Shown: positions 1 through 7,543, counted from the first letter of the stretch. The stretch: 12,721 nt of DNA from an uncultured Bacilli bacterium (GCA_947627395.1 CANQVW010000033.1:1-12721); one strand, 5' to 3'. Notes: a model not told the origin generated them from the sequence alone. Numbers and translations: made by a program.

Positions 1-93
1 ATTATTAGATTCTTTTTTTTACCAAATCTATAGTTTAATGGGATTATGACTTTGCGATTGCCCTAAAAAAATCATGCCCTTTTACGAAAAATC

Positions 94-122
94 TTGACAA
101 ACTTAATAAAGTATAGTAAGAT
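94..122 (+). promoter_or_regulatory. Sigma-A-type promoter of the tRNA-Ser gene
   Basis: A perfect -35 TTGACA (94-99) is followed, after 17 bases, by a -10 TAAGAT (117-122). Transcription would begin near 128-130, a few bases before the tRNA 5' end at 137. Position and quality make this the dedicated promoter of the tRNA. Bases 1-93 upstream hold nothing I can identify. Confidence 0.85.
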
Positions 123-136
123 AATAGGGCATTCAT

Positions 137-227
137 GGAGTAGTACTCAAGAGGCTGAAGAGGTGCCCCTGCTAAGGGTATAGATCGGGAAACTGGTGCA
201 AGGGTTCAAATCCCTTCTACTCCGCCA
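137..227 (+). tRNA. tRNA-Ser (anticodon GCU)
   Basis: This is a class II tRNA of 91 bases including an encoded CCA (225-227). The acceptor stem pairs GGAGTAG (137-143) with CTACTCC (217-223), and G224 is the discriminator. The anticodon stem pairs 164-168 with 176-180, around the loop CTGCTAA (169-175). The anticodon GCT (171-173) reads serine codons AGC and AGU. A long variable arm follows, then a T-arm with GGGTTCAAATCCC. The long variable arm and discriminator G are serine identity elements. It stands alone, with its own promoter and terminator. Confidence 0.97.
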
Positions 228-238
228 TTAGATATCTT

Positions 239-262
239 AAGTCCTATTGTAGGACTTTTTTT
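239..262 (+). terminator. Intrinsic terminator of tRNA-Ser
   Basis: An 8-bp stem (AAGTCCTA 239-246 with TAGGACTT 250-257) with a 3-base loop runs into seven T residues (256-262). It lies 11 bases after the tRNA CCA and should end that transcript. Confidence 0.88.
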
Positions 263-298
263 GTTTATTAAAATGTACTCTAAGAAGGAAAGAAAATA

Positions 299-534
299 AT
301 GAATAAAAATACAAAGAATTTAAATCCATGATGTGCTCAGTTTGTGATGGAATATATTTTTCTAACCCAAATGATGATTGTAATAGTGGATTAGAAGTTT
401 ATTTGAATGGTGAAGTACAATGTAATCATTGTGGATGGGAAGATACAGAGTATGAAAATATTTCTAGTGAAAGACCAAGTGAATATAGGATATCATTTAA
501 TGAATGGTTAATATGGTTTAAAGTGCAAAGATAA
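299..534 (+). CDS. Small CPCC-type zinc-ribbon protein, probably frameshifted near its start
   Basis: The main reading frame runs from ATG 328 to TAA 532-534, 68 codons. It has two cysteine pairs, C3-x2-C6 and C32-x2-C35. The second sits in a CNHCGWED motif, followed by a segment ending SFNEWLIWF. This resembles small cysteine-rich CPCC proteins, whose second knuckle reads CPVCxWEDD and is followed by an N-x-SL-rich stretch; they presumably bind one zinc ion and have no known function. ATG 328 has no good ribosome site. A good one, AAGGAA (285-290), serves ATG 299 in another frame. That frame gives MNKNTKNLNP and then TGA at 329-331, exactly overlapping ATG 328. The simplest reading is a frameshift joining the peptide to the zinc ribbon. 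Alternatively a 10-codon leader is translationally coupled through the ATGA overlap. The gene is either recently broken or expressed by reinitiation. Confidence 0.55.
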
Positions 535-583
535 AAATGTGTTGTTCTTTATCTTATAAATCTAAAAAGCAATCGAAATCATA

Positions 584-612
584 TTAAGATAAAATGAAGT
601 TCTTTTTATAAT
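584..612 (+). promoter_or_regulatory. Promoter of the broken AlbA_2-type gene
   Basis: A -35-like TTAAGA (584-589) and a consensus -10 TATAAT (607-612) are separated by 17 bases. They lie about 45 bases before ATG 658, which has a GAGGTG ribosome site at 647-652. The rest of 535-657 shows nothing else recognisable. Confidence 0.5.
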
Positions 613-657
613 GAAATAGAAATAAAAGAGTTAGTGTATATTATATGAGGTGATATA

Positions 658-971
658 ATGAAGTTTTCCGAAACAGACGAAATTGAATCAAAAGTGAAAA
701 TAAACGATTCACTTTTCAAAGAAATTGAATCCTTTCTAAACACAGAAGGAGGCATCATTTATATTGGTGTTAATGATAATGAAAATAAACCAGATGCAAT
801 CATTGCGTAAAATTAGAAGTAGAATTTATTAAGAGTCAGGCGATTGTTAGAATGTTGTTAATTGAAAATGGATATTATATGGATGATAATTCATTTGAAA
901 GGAATTTTAAACTTAGAACAAATGATGGAAATTATAATTATTTAGAATCAGGATTAAAAAAGGAAGAGTAG
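658..971 (+). pseudogene. AlbA_2 (Schlafen AlbA-type) putative DNA-binding protein, disrupted
   Basis: Translation from ATG 658, behind a good ribosome site, gives 50 residues ending at TAA 808-810. They contain FLNTEGGIIYIGVNDN, the glycine-rich core of the AlbA_2 domain (family consensus: FANTxGGxIxIGVxDxG). AlbA_2 proteins (COG2865-like) are putative nucleic-acid-binding regulators of 400-500 residues, often on mobile or accessory DNA. A second piece in another frame runs from about 813 to TAG 969-971. It includes IVRMLLIENGYYMDDNSFE and a TNDGNYNYL motif like the later conserved segment (LTEDGKYNY) of the same family. The sequence between the two segments is missing, and nothing recognisable follows. 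This indicates an internal deletion, a frameshift and loss of the C-terminus. The AlbA core is clear; assigning the second piece to the same gene is less certain. Confidence 0.6.
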
Positions 972-1263
972 CAAGAAAAGAATAGTATAAATTATTCATC
1001 ATTATGTTATCATCTAAGAAAAAGAAATATAAAATTTTGTGAATTCCTAGAAACAACAAATAAAACAAATGAAGATATATCTAATAAATCCATCATAGAA
1101 ATAACAATAAGAAGTAGATAAATATATCTATGTAGTAGATAGGAATTTAAAGTTAGATCCATTTAAAAATTTATTATTTATATTCTGTAATAAAGATAAA
1201 AAGAGCGATGTAAAACTATTACTAAATAAATTAAAACTTGAATTAGGTATTAAAAAGTGGTAG
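972..1263 (+). pseudogene. Degenerate coding-like stretch of unknown origin
   Basis: Two stop-bounded plus-strand segments look like eroded coding sequence. One runs from 972 to about 1118 and includes YSSLCYHLRKRNIKFCEFLE. The second runs from 1111 to TAG 1261-1263 and includes VDKYIYVVDRNLKLDPFKN and ends LELGIKKW. Neither has a start codon with a ribosome site. I do not recognise either one. They may be the lost tail of the AlbA_2-type gene upstream or part of another decayed accessory gene. Confidence 0.3.
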
Positions 1264-1281
1264 TCATAAGACCTTTATTTT

Positions 1282-1827
1282 TTGGCCAAAAAGTGGTATA
1301 ATAAATATCCAAGTTATGTTAATAAATTTAGACCAAAAGAAACGATCATTAAAAAAGTTAATGATGTATATTATGTTTATAAAGCTACATCTAAAAGAGT
1401 TGAAGGAAAGAAATATCCAGTTCAAGTAATAGAAGGAATAATAGGTAAAATAGATGAAGATGGCTTTCATGATACAGAAAAAGTAAGACTTAACCAAAAT
1501 GAATTGTAAGAGAATATGAATTTATAAATTTAATATTAAAATACATAGACACATTTATGAATGAAACATATAGTCGGTTCAAAAAACAAGATAGAGAAAT
1601 CATACTGTATAGTTTAATATATTATTTATCTACTAATACATATATACAAGATAAATATAGTGATAAAATTTTACCTATTCAAGAAGTCATAGATAAATAC
1701 AAATTTAAGTTTAGGTAAACAAATTAAAATGATTGAAAGAATCATAAAAACAACATTAAAAGAAATTGAAGAATTAAAATATATATGTAGAGTATATCTA
1801 GGAGAAAAAGAATTAAAAACAAAATAA
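1282..1827 (+). pseudogene. Accessory-element hypothetical protein (KYPVQVIEGIIGKI family), multiply frameshifted
   Basis: The reading begins in one frame near 1282 (TTG; no convincing ribosome site) with KKWYNKYPSYVNKFRPK and a KRVEGKKYPVQVIEGIIGKI motif, up to TAA 1507-1509. It continues without a gap in a second frame from about 1503 (IVREYEFINLILKYID, REIILYSLIYYLSTNTYIQD) to TAA 1716-1718. It then returns to the first frame from about 1708 (SLGKQIKMIERII, LKYICRVYLGEKELKTK), ending at TAA 1825-1827. The three pieces read as one protein of about 180 residues with two frameshifts, the second restoring the original frame. The style matches hypothetical proteins I associate with mobile elements of Erysipelotrichia and Lachnospiraceae; this is recollection, not a search. 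Function is unknown. The conserved reading frames across the shifts show it was once a real gene. Confidence 0.55.
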
Positions 1828-1839
1828 CAAAAAGAGGCT

Positions 1840-2076
1840 TTAGATATAAATTATTTGATTTAATTCTCCTTTTAATATATGGAATATTATCAAGAATGAC
1901 ACAAGGAGTCGAAGTAGAGTTTTACGTTGAAGAACATTTTGAATATTTAAAAAAATAATAGGATTAAAGAGTGTTCCATCGTAGGATACATTTTCTAGAA
2001 TATGAAGAATGTTAGATTTTGAAAATTTACTTTTTAAAAGATTTAAAAGATAGTCTTTATTAAAGTGTTTATTCAT
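1840..2076 (-). pseudogene. Minus-strand gene fragment of unknown function
   Basis: On the minus strand, ATG at 2076 follows an AAGGTGG ribosome site (around 2085-2091) and opens a 78-codon frame. The first 40 or so residues (MNKHFNKDYLLNLLKSKFSK, then NILHILENVSYDGTLFNP) look like a genuine protein N-terminus rich in helix formers. After about 1965 the plus strand is also open: a reading containing KLFDLILLLIYGILSRMTQG runs up to TAA near 1963. The minus reading there (NQIIYI end) looks less protein-like. I infer that a truncated minus-strand gene abuts a different eroded plus-strand segment. I recognise neither. Confidence 0.35.
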
Positions 2077-2151
2077 AGAGTAACCACCTTCAAATAGAAA
2101 ACAGTTTAATAAAGATTAAATGAATAATAACATAAAATCACCTCCAATCTC

Positions 2152-2180
2152 AGCATACATTTGAAGGTGAAAAATATCAA
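2152..2180 (-). promoter_or_regulatory. Candidate minus-strand promoter for the fragment at 1840-2076
   Basis: Read on the minus strand, TTGATA (2180-2175) and TATGCT (2157-2152) are separated by 17 bases. Downstream, at 2145-2137, is a strong ribosome site GGAGGTGAT serving ATG 2133. That ATG opens only five codons before TAA (2118-2116). The short frame is in phase with ATG 2076, so the original gene may have begun here before a stop arose. The interval 2077-2226 holds nothing else I can support. Confidence 0.35.
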
Positions 2181-2226
2181 GTAGGTGGTATTATTTAAAA
2201 AAGTATTAACAAAGATTATGTATTTC

Positions 2227-2255
2227 TTGAATTTTAACCTAAATTATATTATGAT
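2227..2255 (+). promoter_or_regulatory. Promoter of the VanZ-family gene
   Basis: A -35 TTGAAT (2227-2232) and a -10 TATGAT (2250-2255) are separated by 17 bases. They lie about 40 bases upstream of ATG 2294, which has GGAGG at 2281-2285. Confidence 0.6.
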
Positions 2256-2293
2256 AATTAAAGAAAATTTGCTCACTAATGGAGGCCTAAACT

Positions 2294-3913
2294 ATGAAAG
2301 TAAAAAATGTTTTTAATGTTTTGAGGGGTATTGCTATTGCAGCAATGGTTTGCACTTTTATAACGACAGTCTTCATGTTGGTTCAAGCTGCACTACCTGG
2401 TGAAGAAAGCGGCTCAGTCAGTGGTAGTATAAGTGGTTCCAGAACGGATGAAATAATTGTAGATGGTGATGAAGTTGATATACCAACAAAAAAAATTTTA
2501 TTAAAAGTACCCAATAAATATGTTGGTGAAAGAATAAAACCAACATTAACATATATTCCCAATGAAAGCACGGACAAGGGTGTTCGCTATACATTAGAAA
2601 ATAATGATGTTGCTTTTTTAGATAGTGATGGCTATTTAAATTTTACTAAACCAGGATATGCAAAAATTCATGCAACATTGGTAAGTAATCCAAATATTAC
2701 AACAAGTTATGAATTTTGTTGTCTTGGACAACTCCCAAGTAAAATAACCAATTTGAAATTAGAAAATAATGTATTTCAACTTGGTGAAATGAATGATATT
2801 ACATTACTTGATCAAAATAATGAAAGAGTTTTTTTAAGTAATATGAAGATTTCCTATGATGACATCGAAAATTTTGAAATTGTTGATGATAAAATAATTC
2901 CTAAGAAGCCTTCAACATCCAAATTTACAATATCTCATGAGGATATGTTACATACATATGATTTCACAATAACAATTCAGGAAAATCCTCATTATCAACC
3001 ATTAAAGAAAATTCCTTTGAATGAAGATATTATTTCGAATAATAATGTATATAATATTCAACCCAATACCACATTTGACATACAAAGACTAATTACATGC
3101 GATTCTAATGAAGTTAGTGCTTTTCGTGTTGAAATTATTAATCCTCAAGATAATGTTATTTTAAGTAAAGAAAATACAAATTTATACAAAGCAAACAAAG
3201 TTGGTTTATGTGATTTAAAAATAACTTCAGTGTTTAATAAAGATGTATCAGAAATAATTAAAATCAATGTTTTTGTTCCAAAACCTAGTAAAATTTCTAT
3301 CTATACTGAAAATATTATTGTTATTGATACCCTTTATCAATTACGCGTTTTTGGTGATGATAACTATATTGATAATGTGACCTATGAAATAATTAAAGGA
3401 ACAGCTACGCTTGACAAAGATTATTTTCGACCAAAATGGTTTGGTAAATTAGTTATTAAGGCAACGTATAATGATGATCCCAATCTTTCAACAACAATTA
3501 CGTTAAATGTTAGATTATATAGTACTTTTGGACAATTTGTGAGAAAAGTTATTGGACACTTTTTATTATTTACTGTTTTAGGAATTGGCTTTTATTGTGT
3601 ATATGTGTTTTTGATAAAAAGAAGATGGTTAGCTATCCCACTTTCAATTATCACTGGATTTTTACTTGCATGTTCATCAGAAGCATTGCAACTTACAGCA
3701 GATGGAAGACACGCTTCATGGACGGATGTATTTGTTGATTTTTTTGGTTTTTCTAGTGGATTTCTTTTGACTATTTTAATATTTGGAATAATCATTTTAA
3801 TAACCAAGTTAACTAAAAAATATAAAATCGTTAAATATTGTTTTGATTTATTGTCATATAAGACCATTTTCAAATCAACTAAAATTTTTTTAAATGACCC
3901 AAATAATAAATAA
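2294..3913 (+). CDS. VanZ-family membrane protein with a large Ig-like extracellular insert
   Basis: The product has 539 residues; the start is fixed by GGAGG at 2281-2285. Residues about 7-32 form a first membrane helix, followed by LPGEESGSVSGSIS, which matches the serine-rich stretch after helix 1 of VanZ proteins. Residues about 50-410 are beta-rich and extracytoplasmic. One unit (about 70-140) resembles a BIG_2 Ig-like domain (VGERI..., VAFLDSDGYLNF, GYAKIHATL), and at least two weaker repeats follow. The conserved VanZ part then resumes: RKVIGHF (417-423), E463 and Q466 in SEALQL, R472, and D478/D482 before FGFSSG. Helices lie near 419-440, 444-467 and 479-506. VanZ proteins are small (about 150-200 residues) and linked to teicoplanin resistance or envelope functions; their chemistry is not settled. 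The gene is monocistronic and intact. I infer a surface-exposed Ig module displayed between two VanZ helices; ligand unknown. Confidence 0.8.
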   Translation: MKVKNVFNVLRGIAIAAMVCTFITTVFMLVQAALPGEESGSVSGSISGSRTDEIIVDGDEVDIPTKKILLKVPNKYVGERIKPTLTYIPNESTDKGVRYTLENNDVAFLDSDGYLNFTKPGYAKIHATLVSNPNITTSYEFCCLGQLPSKITNLKLENNVFQLGEMNDITLLDQNNERVFLSNMKISYDDIENFEIVDDKIIPKKPSTSKFTISHEDMLHTYDFTITIQENPHYQPLKKIPLNEDIISNNNVYNIQPNTTFDIQRLITCDSNEVSAFRVEIINPQDNVILSKENTNLYKANKVGLCDLKITSVFNKDVSEIIKINVFVPKPSKISIYTENIIVIDTLYQLRVFGDDNYIDNVTYEIIKGTATLDKDYFRPKWFGKLVIKATYNDDPNLSTTITLNVRLYSTFGQFVRKVIGHFLLFTVLGIGFYCVYVFLIKRRWLAIPLSIITGFLLACSSEALQLTADGRHASWTDVFVDFFGFSSGFLLTILIFGIIILITKLTKKYKIVKYCFDLLSYKTIFKSTKIFLNDPNNK

Positions 3914-4037
3914 CTTTTACCATAGTTTTAAAGAAAATAGTTTGTGTGAAAATTTGAATAAATTGTACGATTGGTTTAGAAAAATGTATGTCAGGATGAT
4001 TTTCTTTGTTATTTTATAGAATATGGAAGTAGGAACG

Positions 4038-4065
4038 GATGTCTTGAAATATAGACATCTTTTTT
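4038..4065 (+). terminator. Intrinsic terminator after the VanZ-family gene
   Basis: A 7-bp stem, GATGTCT (4038-4044) with AGACATC (4053-4059), has an 8-base loop and is followed by six T residues (4060-4065). It lies 125 bases after the stop codon. The 3914-4037 stretch before it shows no gene. Confidence 0.75.
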
Positions 4066-4103
4066 ATATTTTGGATAGTGTAAAAAGAAAATAATAGAAA
4101 AAA

Positions 4104-4144
4104 TAGACAATCTATCAAAAAAATGATAAAATGAATTGTATAAT
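4104..4144 (+). promoter_or_regulatory. Candidate promoter(s) of the DUF262-DUF1524 gene
   Basis: TAGACA (4104-4109) and TAAAAT (4127-4132) are separated by 17 bases. A consensus TATAAT (4139-4144) lies just downstream but has no good -35 partner. Either would give a leader of roughly 110 bases before ATG 4257. Nothing else is evident in 4145-4243. Confidence 0.45.
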
Positions 4145-4256
4145 AGAGAATAGGACAAAAAGAAGTATTTAAAAACATTTATTTGAAATAAGATATATCA
4201 ATAATCATTTTAATAGAATGTGTAGGAATACTAAATTTCATATAGGAGGTTTTGAT

Positions 4257-7214
4257 ATGGGATCAAGAAGATATAGTCAACCCGCATGGAATACAGTAAA
4301 AGAGTTATTTAAAGATCAAACATCAACAAGGTTTATTATCCCTGTTTATCAAAGAAATTATGTTTGGGAAGTAAAAAATCAAGTTAAAAAACTTCTTGAT
4401 GATTTTTATGAATTGTTGAATAAAGAGGATAATTATACTCATTTCTTAGGCATAATTATTGATTATAATGCTGGAAAGAAAAATCGTGTTGAAGAATACT
4501 ATGTTATTGATGGACAACAAAGAATTACAACTCTTTTCCTTTTAGTTGCAGCACTGAGACAAAGAGCCAAACAAGAAAATAATCAAAAAGCAGTTACCGA
4601 ACTTGATTATTGGATAAACATCAATTTCAACCAATTCGAAGGAAATTTTAACCCGAAACTGGTACTTCTAATGGGAGATAGAGAGATTTTTAATAAAATC
4701 ATTCTTGGAAAATTGGATGATTTAAGTGATGAAGATAAAGAAAGTAAGCTCGCTAAAGCTTATAGTTATATTTACAATTTCTTCACAAACACTGTTCGAA
4801 AAACTCCAATTTGGCAATTGATTGATACATTCGATAAATTTTTATTAGTAGAAATACCTCTTGATAGAGAGGATGACGCACAACAAATATTTGAAACAAT
4901 CAACGATCGAGGATCAAAACTTCTTGCAACAGACCTTATTAGAAATTATGTTTTAATGTGCGCAGGTGATGATAAAATGGAACAAGTGTTTATGAATACT
5001 TGGAGACCCTTTGAATCTAAATTTAATGATTCAAAGGAAATGGAAATGTTTTTCTATTATTTTCTAATTAATCAATTAAAAGATTCAATTAAATTAAGTG
5101 AAGTTTATGATCAATTTAGAATTTGGCTAGATGATAATAGAACAGCAAGAAGCATTGAAGAAGCAATTGATTATGCTTCATCGTATGCGGATATGTATAA
5201 CTTTTTATATAAAACACCACTTTCATCCATAAAAAATGAACATCTTTGGAAAGCACTAAAAGACTTCAGAAATATTAAATCTGATATGCCAGCTCCTGTA
5301 ATGATGGAGATGACTTATTTATATAAAAAAGGTGAAATAAAAGAAGAACAATATATAGCTATATTGAATCTTATTTCTTCATATCTTTTAAGACGAGCAA
5401 TTATTGGAATGGATACAAGCGGAATAACTAAATTTTTTAGACTCATTCTTAGAAATATTGTAGCCCTAACAGATGATGAATATACGAACATTGTTGATGT
5501 TGTTATATATTGTTTAGTAGACATGAATATAGGAAAAGCAACAAGAATGCCAAATGATGAAGAAATTAAGAAAACCCTAAAGGAGTTAAACGTATATGAT
5601 TATCCATTAGCCTTACATTGTTTCTTTGATAAGTATGAAAATGAAAAAGTAACGAATCCAATTGAAACAATGAATTATCAGATTGAACACATTATGCCGC
5701 AAGAGGGTGAAAAATGGTTGCAATCAGTAGGTTTAACTTTAGAAGAATATGGATTAATAGTTAATCGCCTAGGTAATTTAACATTAACAACTAAACACGA
5801 TAATCCAAGGATGTCAAACAATCTTTTTGATTATAAGAAAATAATTTTAAAAAATACAGCATCTTTTAGATTAAATACAGATGTTTATTCTCAATCGGCT
5901 TGGGGACCAAATGAAATTGAAGAAAGAAATGATGTATTAATTAAAGAAGTTTTAAGACTTTATCCATATCAAACGAGTGAATATGCATCTAAATACGATA
6001 AAACACTTATTCGTGCAAGAAATCTTCCCAATATGAATGCTCTTATTGAATGGGGTATTATTTCTATTCAGGATTCTATTTATCTAAAAAGATATAAAGA
6101 AAATAGTAAGGCTATACTTGTATCAAGTAATCAAGTTAATTATAATGGAAAAATTATTAAAATAAGTCAATGGATTGCGAAATTATATGGTTTTAAATCG
6201 ATCAACTATTATAAAGAAATTTGTGTAGAAGGTAGTGATGATACGCTTGATACCTTAAGAAATGACTACATGAGTGAACATCAGGAACTTGAACATTTAG
6301 GACAAAAGTCTAAAACAGTAGAACAAGCAATTCGAAATGATCTTGCTTCGCGCATTAAATTATATTTAAATAAAAAAGTTAAAGAAGGTAAAATAGTTTT
6401 ACTATCAAGTGCTAATACTTATATTAGATTTGCTGGTGTTGAAATGCGTAAAAAAGTAGGATTATACGGAAATGGTGAATGGGATAAATTAGAAGATCTT
6501 GTGGCTATAGAAATTCACAATACTATTTATAGTGGTGTTAGTATTTATCCAATGATGGGTCCTGGTAATGATCAAAGTCTAAGAGAAAAATGGCATAATT
6601 TTGCCATAAATACAAAAGTTCTTGGTGGACGATTTAAGGATATGCGGAAAAAATGGGATATGATGAGTAAATCCATATTACTTGCAAAACCCATGGACAC
6701 ATATGAAGATAAGGAAAAATATTATAGCGAAACTTTAAATAATCTAGCGTTATATTTTGAAGAAACTTTACCAGAAATTGAAAGAGCATTTGCTGATGCA
6801 CCAGATGATTTTAATGATCCAATATTTGCAAAATCGGACTTAACTCAATCAAATGACGATAATTACAGCCTAGAAACGTATCAAACAAATTCATTTACTA
6901 TTCAACTTTATGAAAAACTTGATGAAAGAATTATGAATTTATCAAAAGGGATAACCAAAGAATTTAAAAAATTATATGTAGCATATAAACTAGAGAGAAA
7001 TTTTGTTGATCTCGCATTCCAACAAAAAAGGATCTATATTTCAATCAATATGAAGTTTGCTGATGTAAATGATCCAAAAGGAATATGTAGAGACGTTACC
7101 AGTATTGGACATTTATGTAATGGTGATTGCGAATTATATTTAAGTGATTTAAATCAACTAGATGATGTAATGTATATCATCAAACAATCTCATGATTCAC
7201 AAATAAATAAATAA
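4257..7214 (+). CDS. DUF262-DUF1524 (GmrSD-like) restriction/defence protein with extra C-terminal domains
   Basis: The start is ATG 4257, set by AGGAGG at 4244-4249; the ATG at 4218 in the same frame has no ribosome site. The product has 985 residues. The N-terminal DUF262 domain (GmrS-type, ParB/sulfiredoxin fold) shows IPVYQRNYVW (28-37), VIDGQQRITTL (83-93) and FETINDRG (212-219). The DUF1524 His-Me finger nuclease (GmrD-type) shows IEHIMPQ (476-482, catalytic H478 expected) and NRLGNLTL (503-510), then N516 and FDYKK (524-528). Residues 600-672 resemble a DUF4357/RAMA-like module (VNYNGK..., TLDTLRNDYM). Residues about 699-850 resemble the C-terminal part of PD-(D/E)XK-type proteins (IRFAG, EIHNT, GPG 768-770). 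Residues about 866-980 resemble DUF5655. GmrSD enzymes cleave modified-cytosine phage DNA using NTP; the target here is unknown. It is a single intact gene beside decayed methyltransferase and ATPase genes. Confidence 0.88.
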   Translation: MGSRRYSQPAWNTVKELFKDQTSTRFIIPVYQRNYVWEVKNQVKKLLDDFYELLNKEDNYTHFLGIIIDYNAGKKNRVEEYYVIDGQQRITTLFLLVAALRQRAKQENNQKAVTELDYWININFNQFEGNFNPKLVLLMGDREIFNKIILGKLDDLSDEDKESKLAKAYSYIYNFFTNTVRKTPIWQLIDTFDKFLLVEIPLDREDDAQQIFETINDRGSKLLATDLIRNYVLMCAGDDKMEQVFMNTWRPFESKFNDSKEMEMFFYYFLINQLKDSIKLSEVYDQFRIWLDDNRTARSIEEAIDYASSYADMYNFLYKTPLSSIKNEHLWKALKDFRNIKSDMPAPVMMEMTYLYKKGEIKEEQYIAILNLISSYLLRRAIIGMDTSGITKFFRLILRNIVALTDDEYTNIVDVVIYCLVDMNIGKATRMPNDEEIKKTLKELNVYDYPLALHCFFDKYENEKVTNPIETMNYQIEHIMPQEGEKWLQSVGLTLEEYGLIVNRLGNLTLTTKHDNPRMSNNLFDYKKIILKNTASFRLNTDVYSQSAWGPNEIEERNDVLIKEVLRLYPYQTSEYASKYDKTLIRARNLPNMNALIEWGIISIQDSIYLKRYKENSKAILVSSNQVNYNGKIIKISQWIAKLYGFKSINYYKEICVEGSDDTLDTLRNDYMSEHQELEHLGQKSKTVEQAIRNDLASRIKLYLNKKVKEGKIVLLSSANTYIRFAGVEMRKKVGLYGNGEWDKLEDLVAIEIHNTIYSGVSIYPMMGPGNDQSLREKWHNFAINTKVLGGRFKDMRKKWDMMSKSILLAKPMDTYEDKEKYYSETLNNLALYFEETLPEIERAFADAPDDFNDPIFAKSDLTQSNDDNYSLETYQTNSFTIQLYEKLDERIMNLSKGITKEFKKLYVAYKLERNFVDLAFQQKRIYISINMKFADVNDPKGICRDVTSIGHLCNGDCELYLSDLNQLDDVMYIIKQSHDSQINK

Positions 7215-7220
7215 TCGTAA

Positions 7221-7242
7221 TCTAATGAATGCAATTTCATTA
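7221..7242 (+). terminator. Weak candidate terminator after the DUF262-DUF1524 gene
   Basis: A 7-bp AT-rich inverted repeat, TAATGAA with TTCATTA, lies within the first 30 bases after the stop codon and is followed by an interrupted T-rich run (ATATTTTATTT). The stem has few G-C pairs and no clean T tract, so this is tentative. Bases 7243-7340 hold nothing else I can name. Confidence 0.25.
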
Positions 7243-7340
7243 ATATTTTATTTGATGAATAATTTATTTAAACATAACTCATACTGCGTAAAATTGTTGA
7301 ATTTTGAAAATTGCATAGTATAGTTATATCAATAAAATAA

Positions 7341-7543
7341 GTGAGGTCATTTTATAGGATAATTCATAAAAAATATTTAAATGAAATTAGGCCATTTTAT
7401 GATAGTGATTTAATAAAATCATAACAGAAATTAAAAGCTGTGGGAAATCAGTTATTTTTAAAAATATTTATGAAGAAATCAGTAAAACAACTAATAATAT
7501 AATTTATTGAGATTTTGAAGACATCAATAACTTAAAAAAGTAA
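7341..7543 (+). pseudogene. AAA ATPase (AAA_14/DUF4143-type) N-terminal remnant
   Basis: The first frame, open from about 7341 (GTG), reads HKKYLNEIRPFYDSDLIK and then stops. A shift of frame continues with ITEIKSCGKSVIFKNIYEEI, then SKTTNNIIY, a TGA, DFEDINNL and TAA at 7541-7543. This matches the start of AAA_14/DUF4143 ATPases, whose consensus begins YLNKIRPFxxSDLIKVITGIRRCGKS. The Walker A motif is damaged: the first glycine of GIRRCGKS is glutamate (EIKSCGKS). A frameshift, an internal stop and loss of everything after about 65 residues (family length about 400) make it a dead gene. Downstream to 7640 another frame contains VDKLLSYNDRSILESSKNIP, which I cannot assign. Confidence 0.6.

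Noticed and set aside
137..227. tRNA-Ser 3' end as an attachment site with a second copy downstream
   Set aside because: I looked for repeats of the T-arm/acceptor sequence downstream and saw none in the window; an island remains only a hypothesis.
1264..1497. Minus-strand open frame opposite the 1282-1827 pseudogene
   Set aside because: Phe/Ile/Tyr-rich shadow translation with no ribosome site; the plus strand carries conserved-looking motifs.
3592..3873. Minus-strand frame within the VanZ domain
   Set aside because: Antisense shadow of a recognised domain; no start signals.
4218..4256. Upstream in-frame ATG at 4218 as the start of the DUF262-DUF1524 gene
   Set aside because: No ribosome site precedes it, whereas AGGAGG lies 7 bases before ATG 4257; the 13 extra residues would encode the ribosome site itself.
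7243..7320. Hairpin AAAATT-GTTG-AATTTT as a terminator or regulatory RNA
   Set aside because: Six A-T pairs only and no T tract; expected by chance in such AT-rich DNA.
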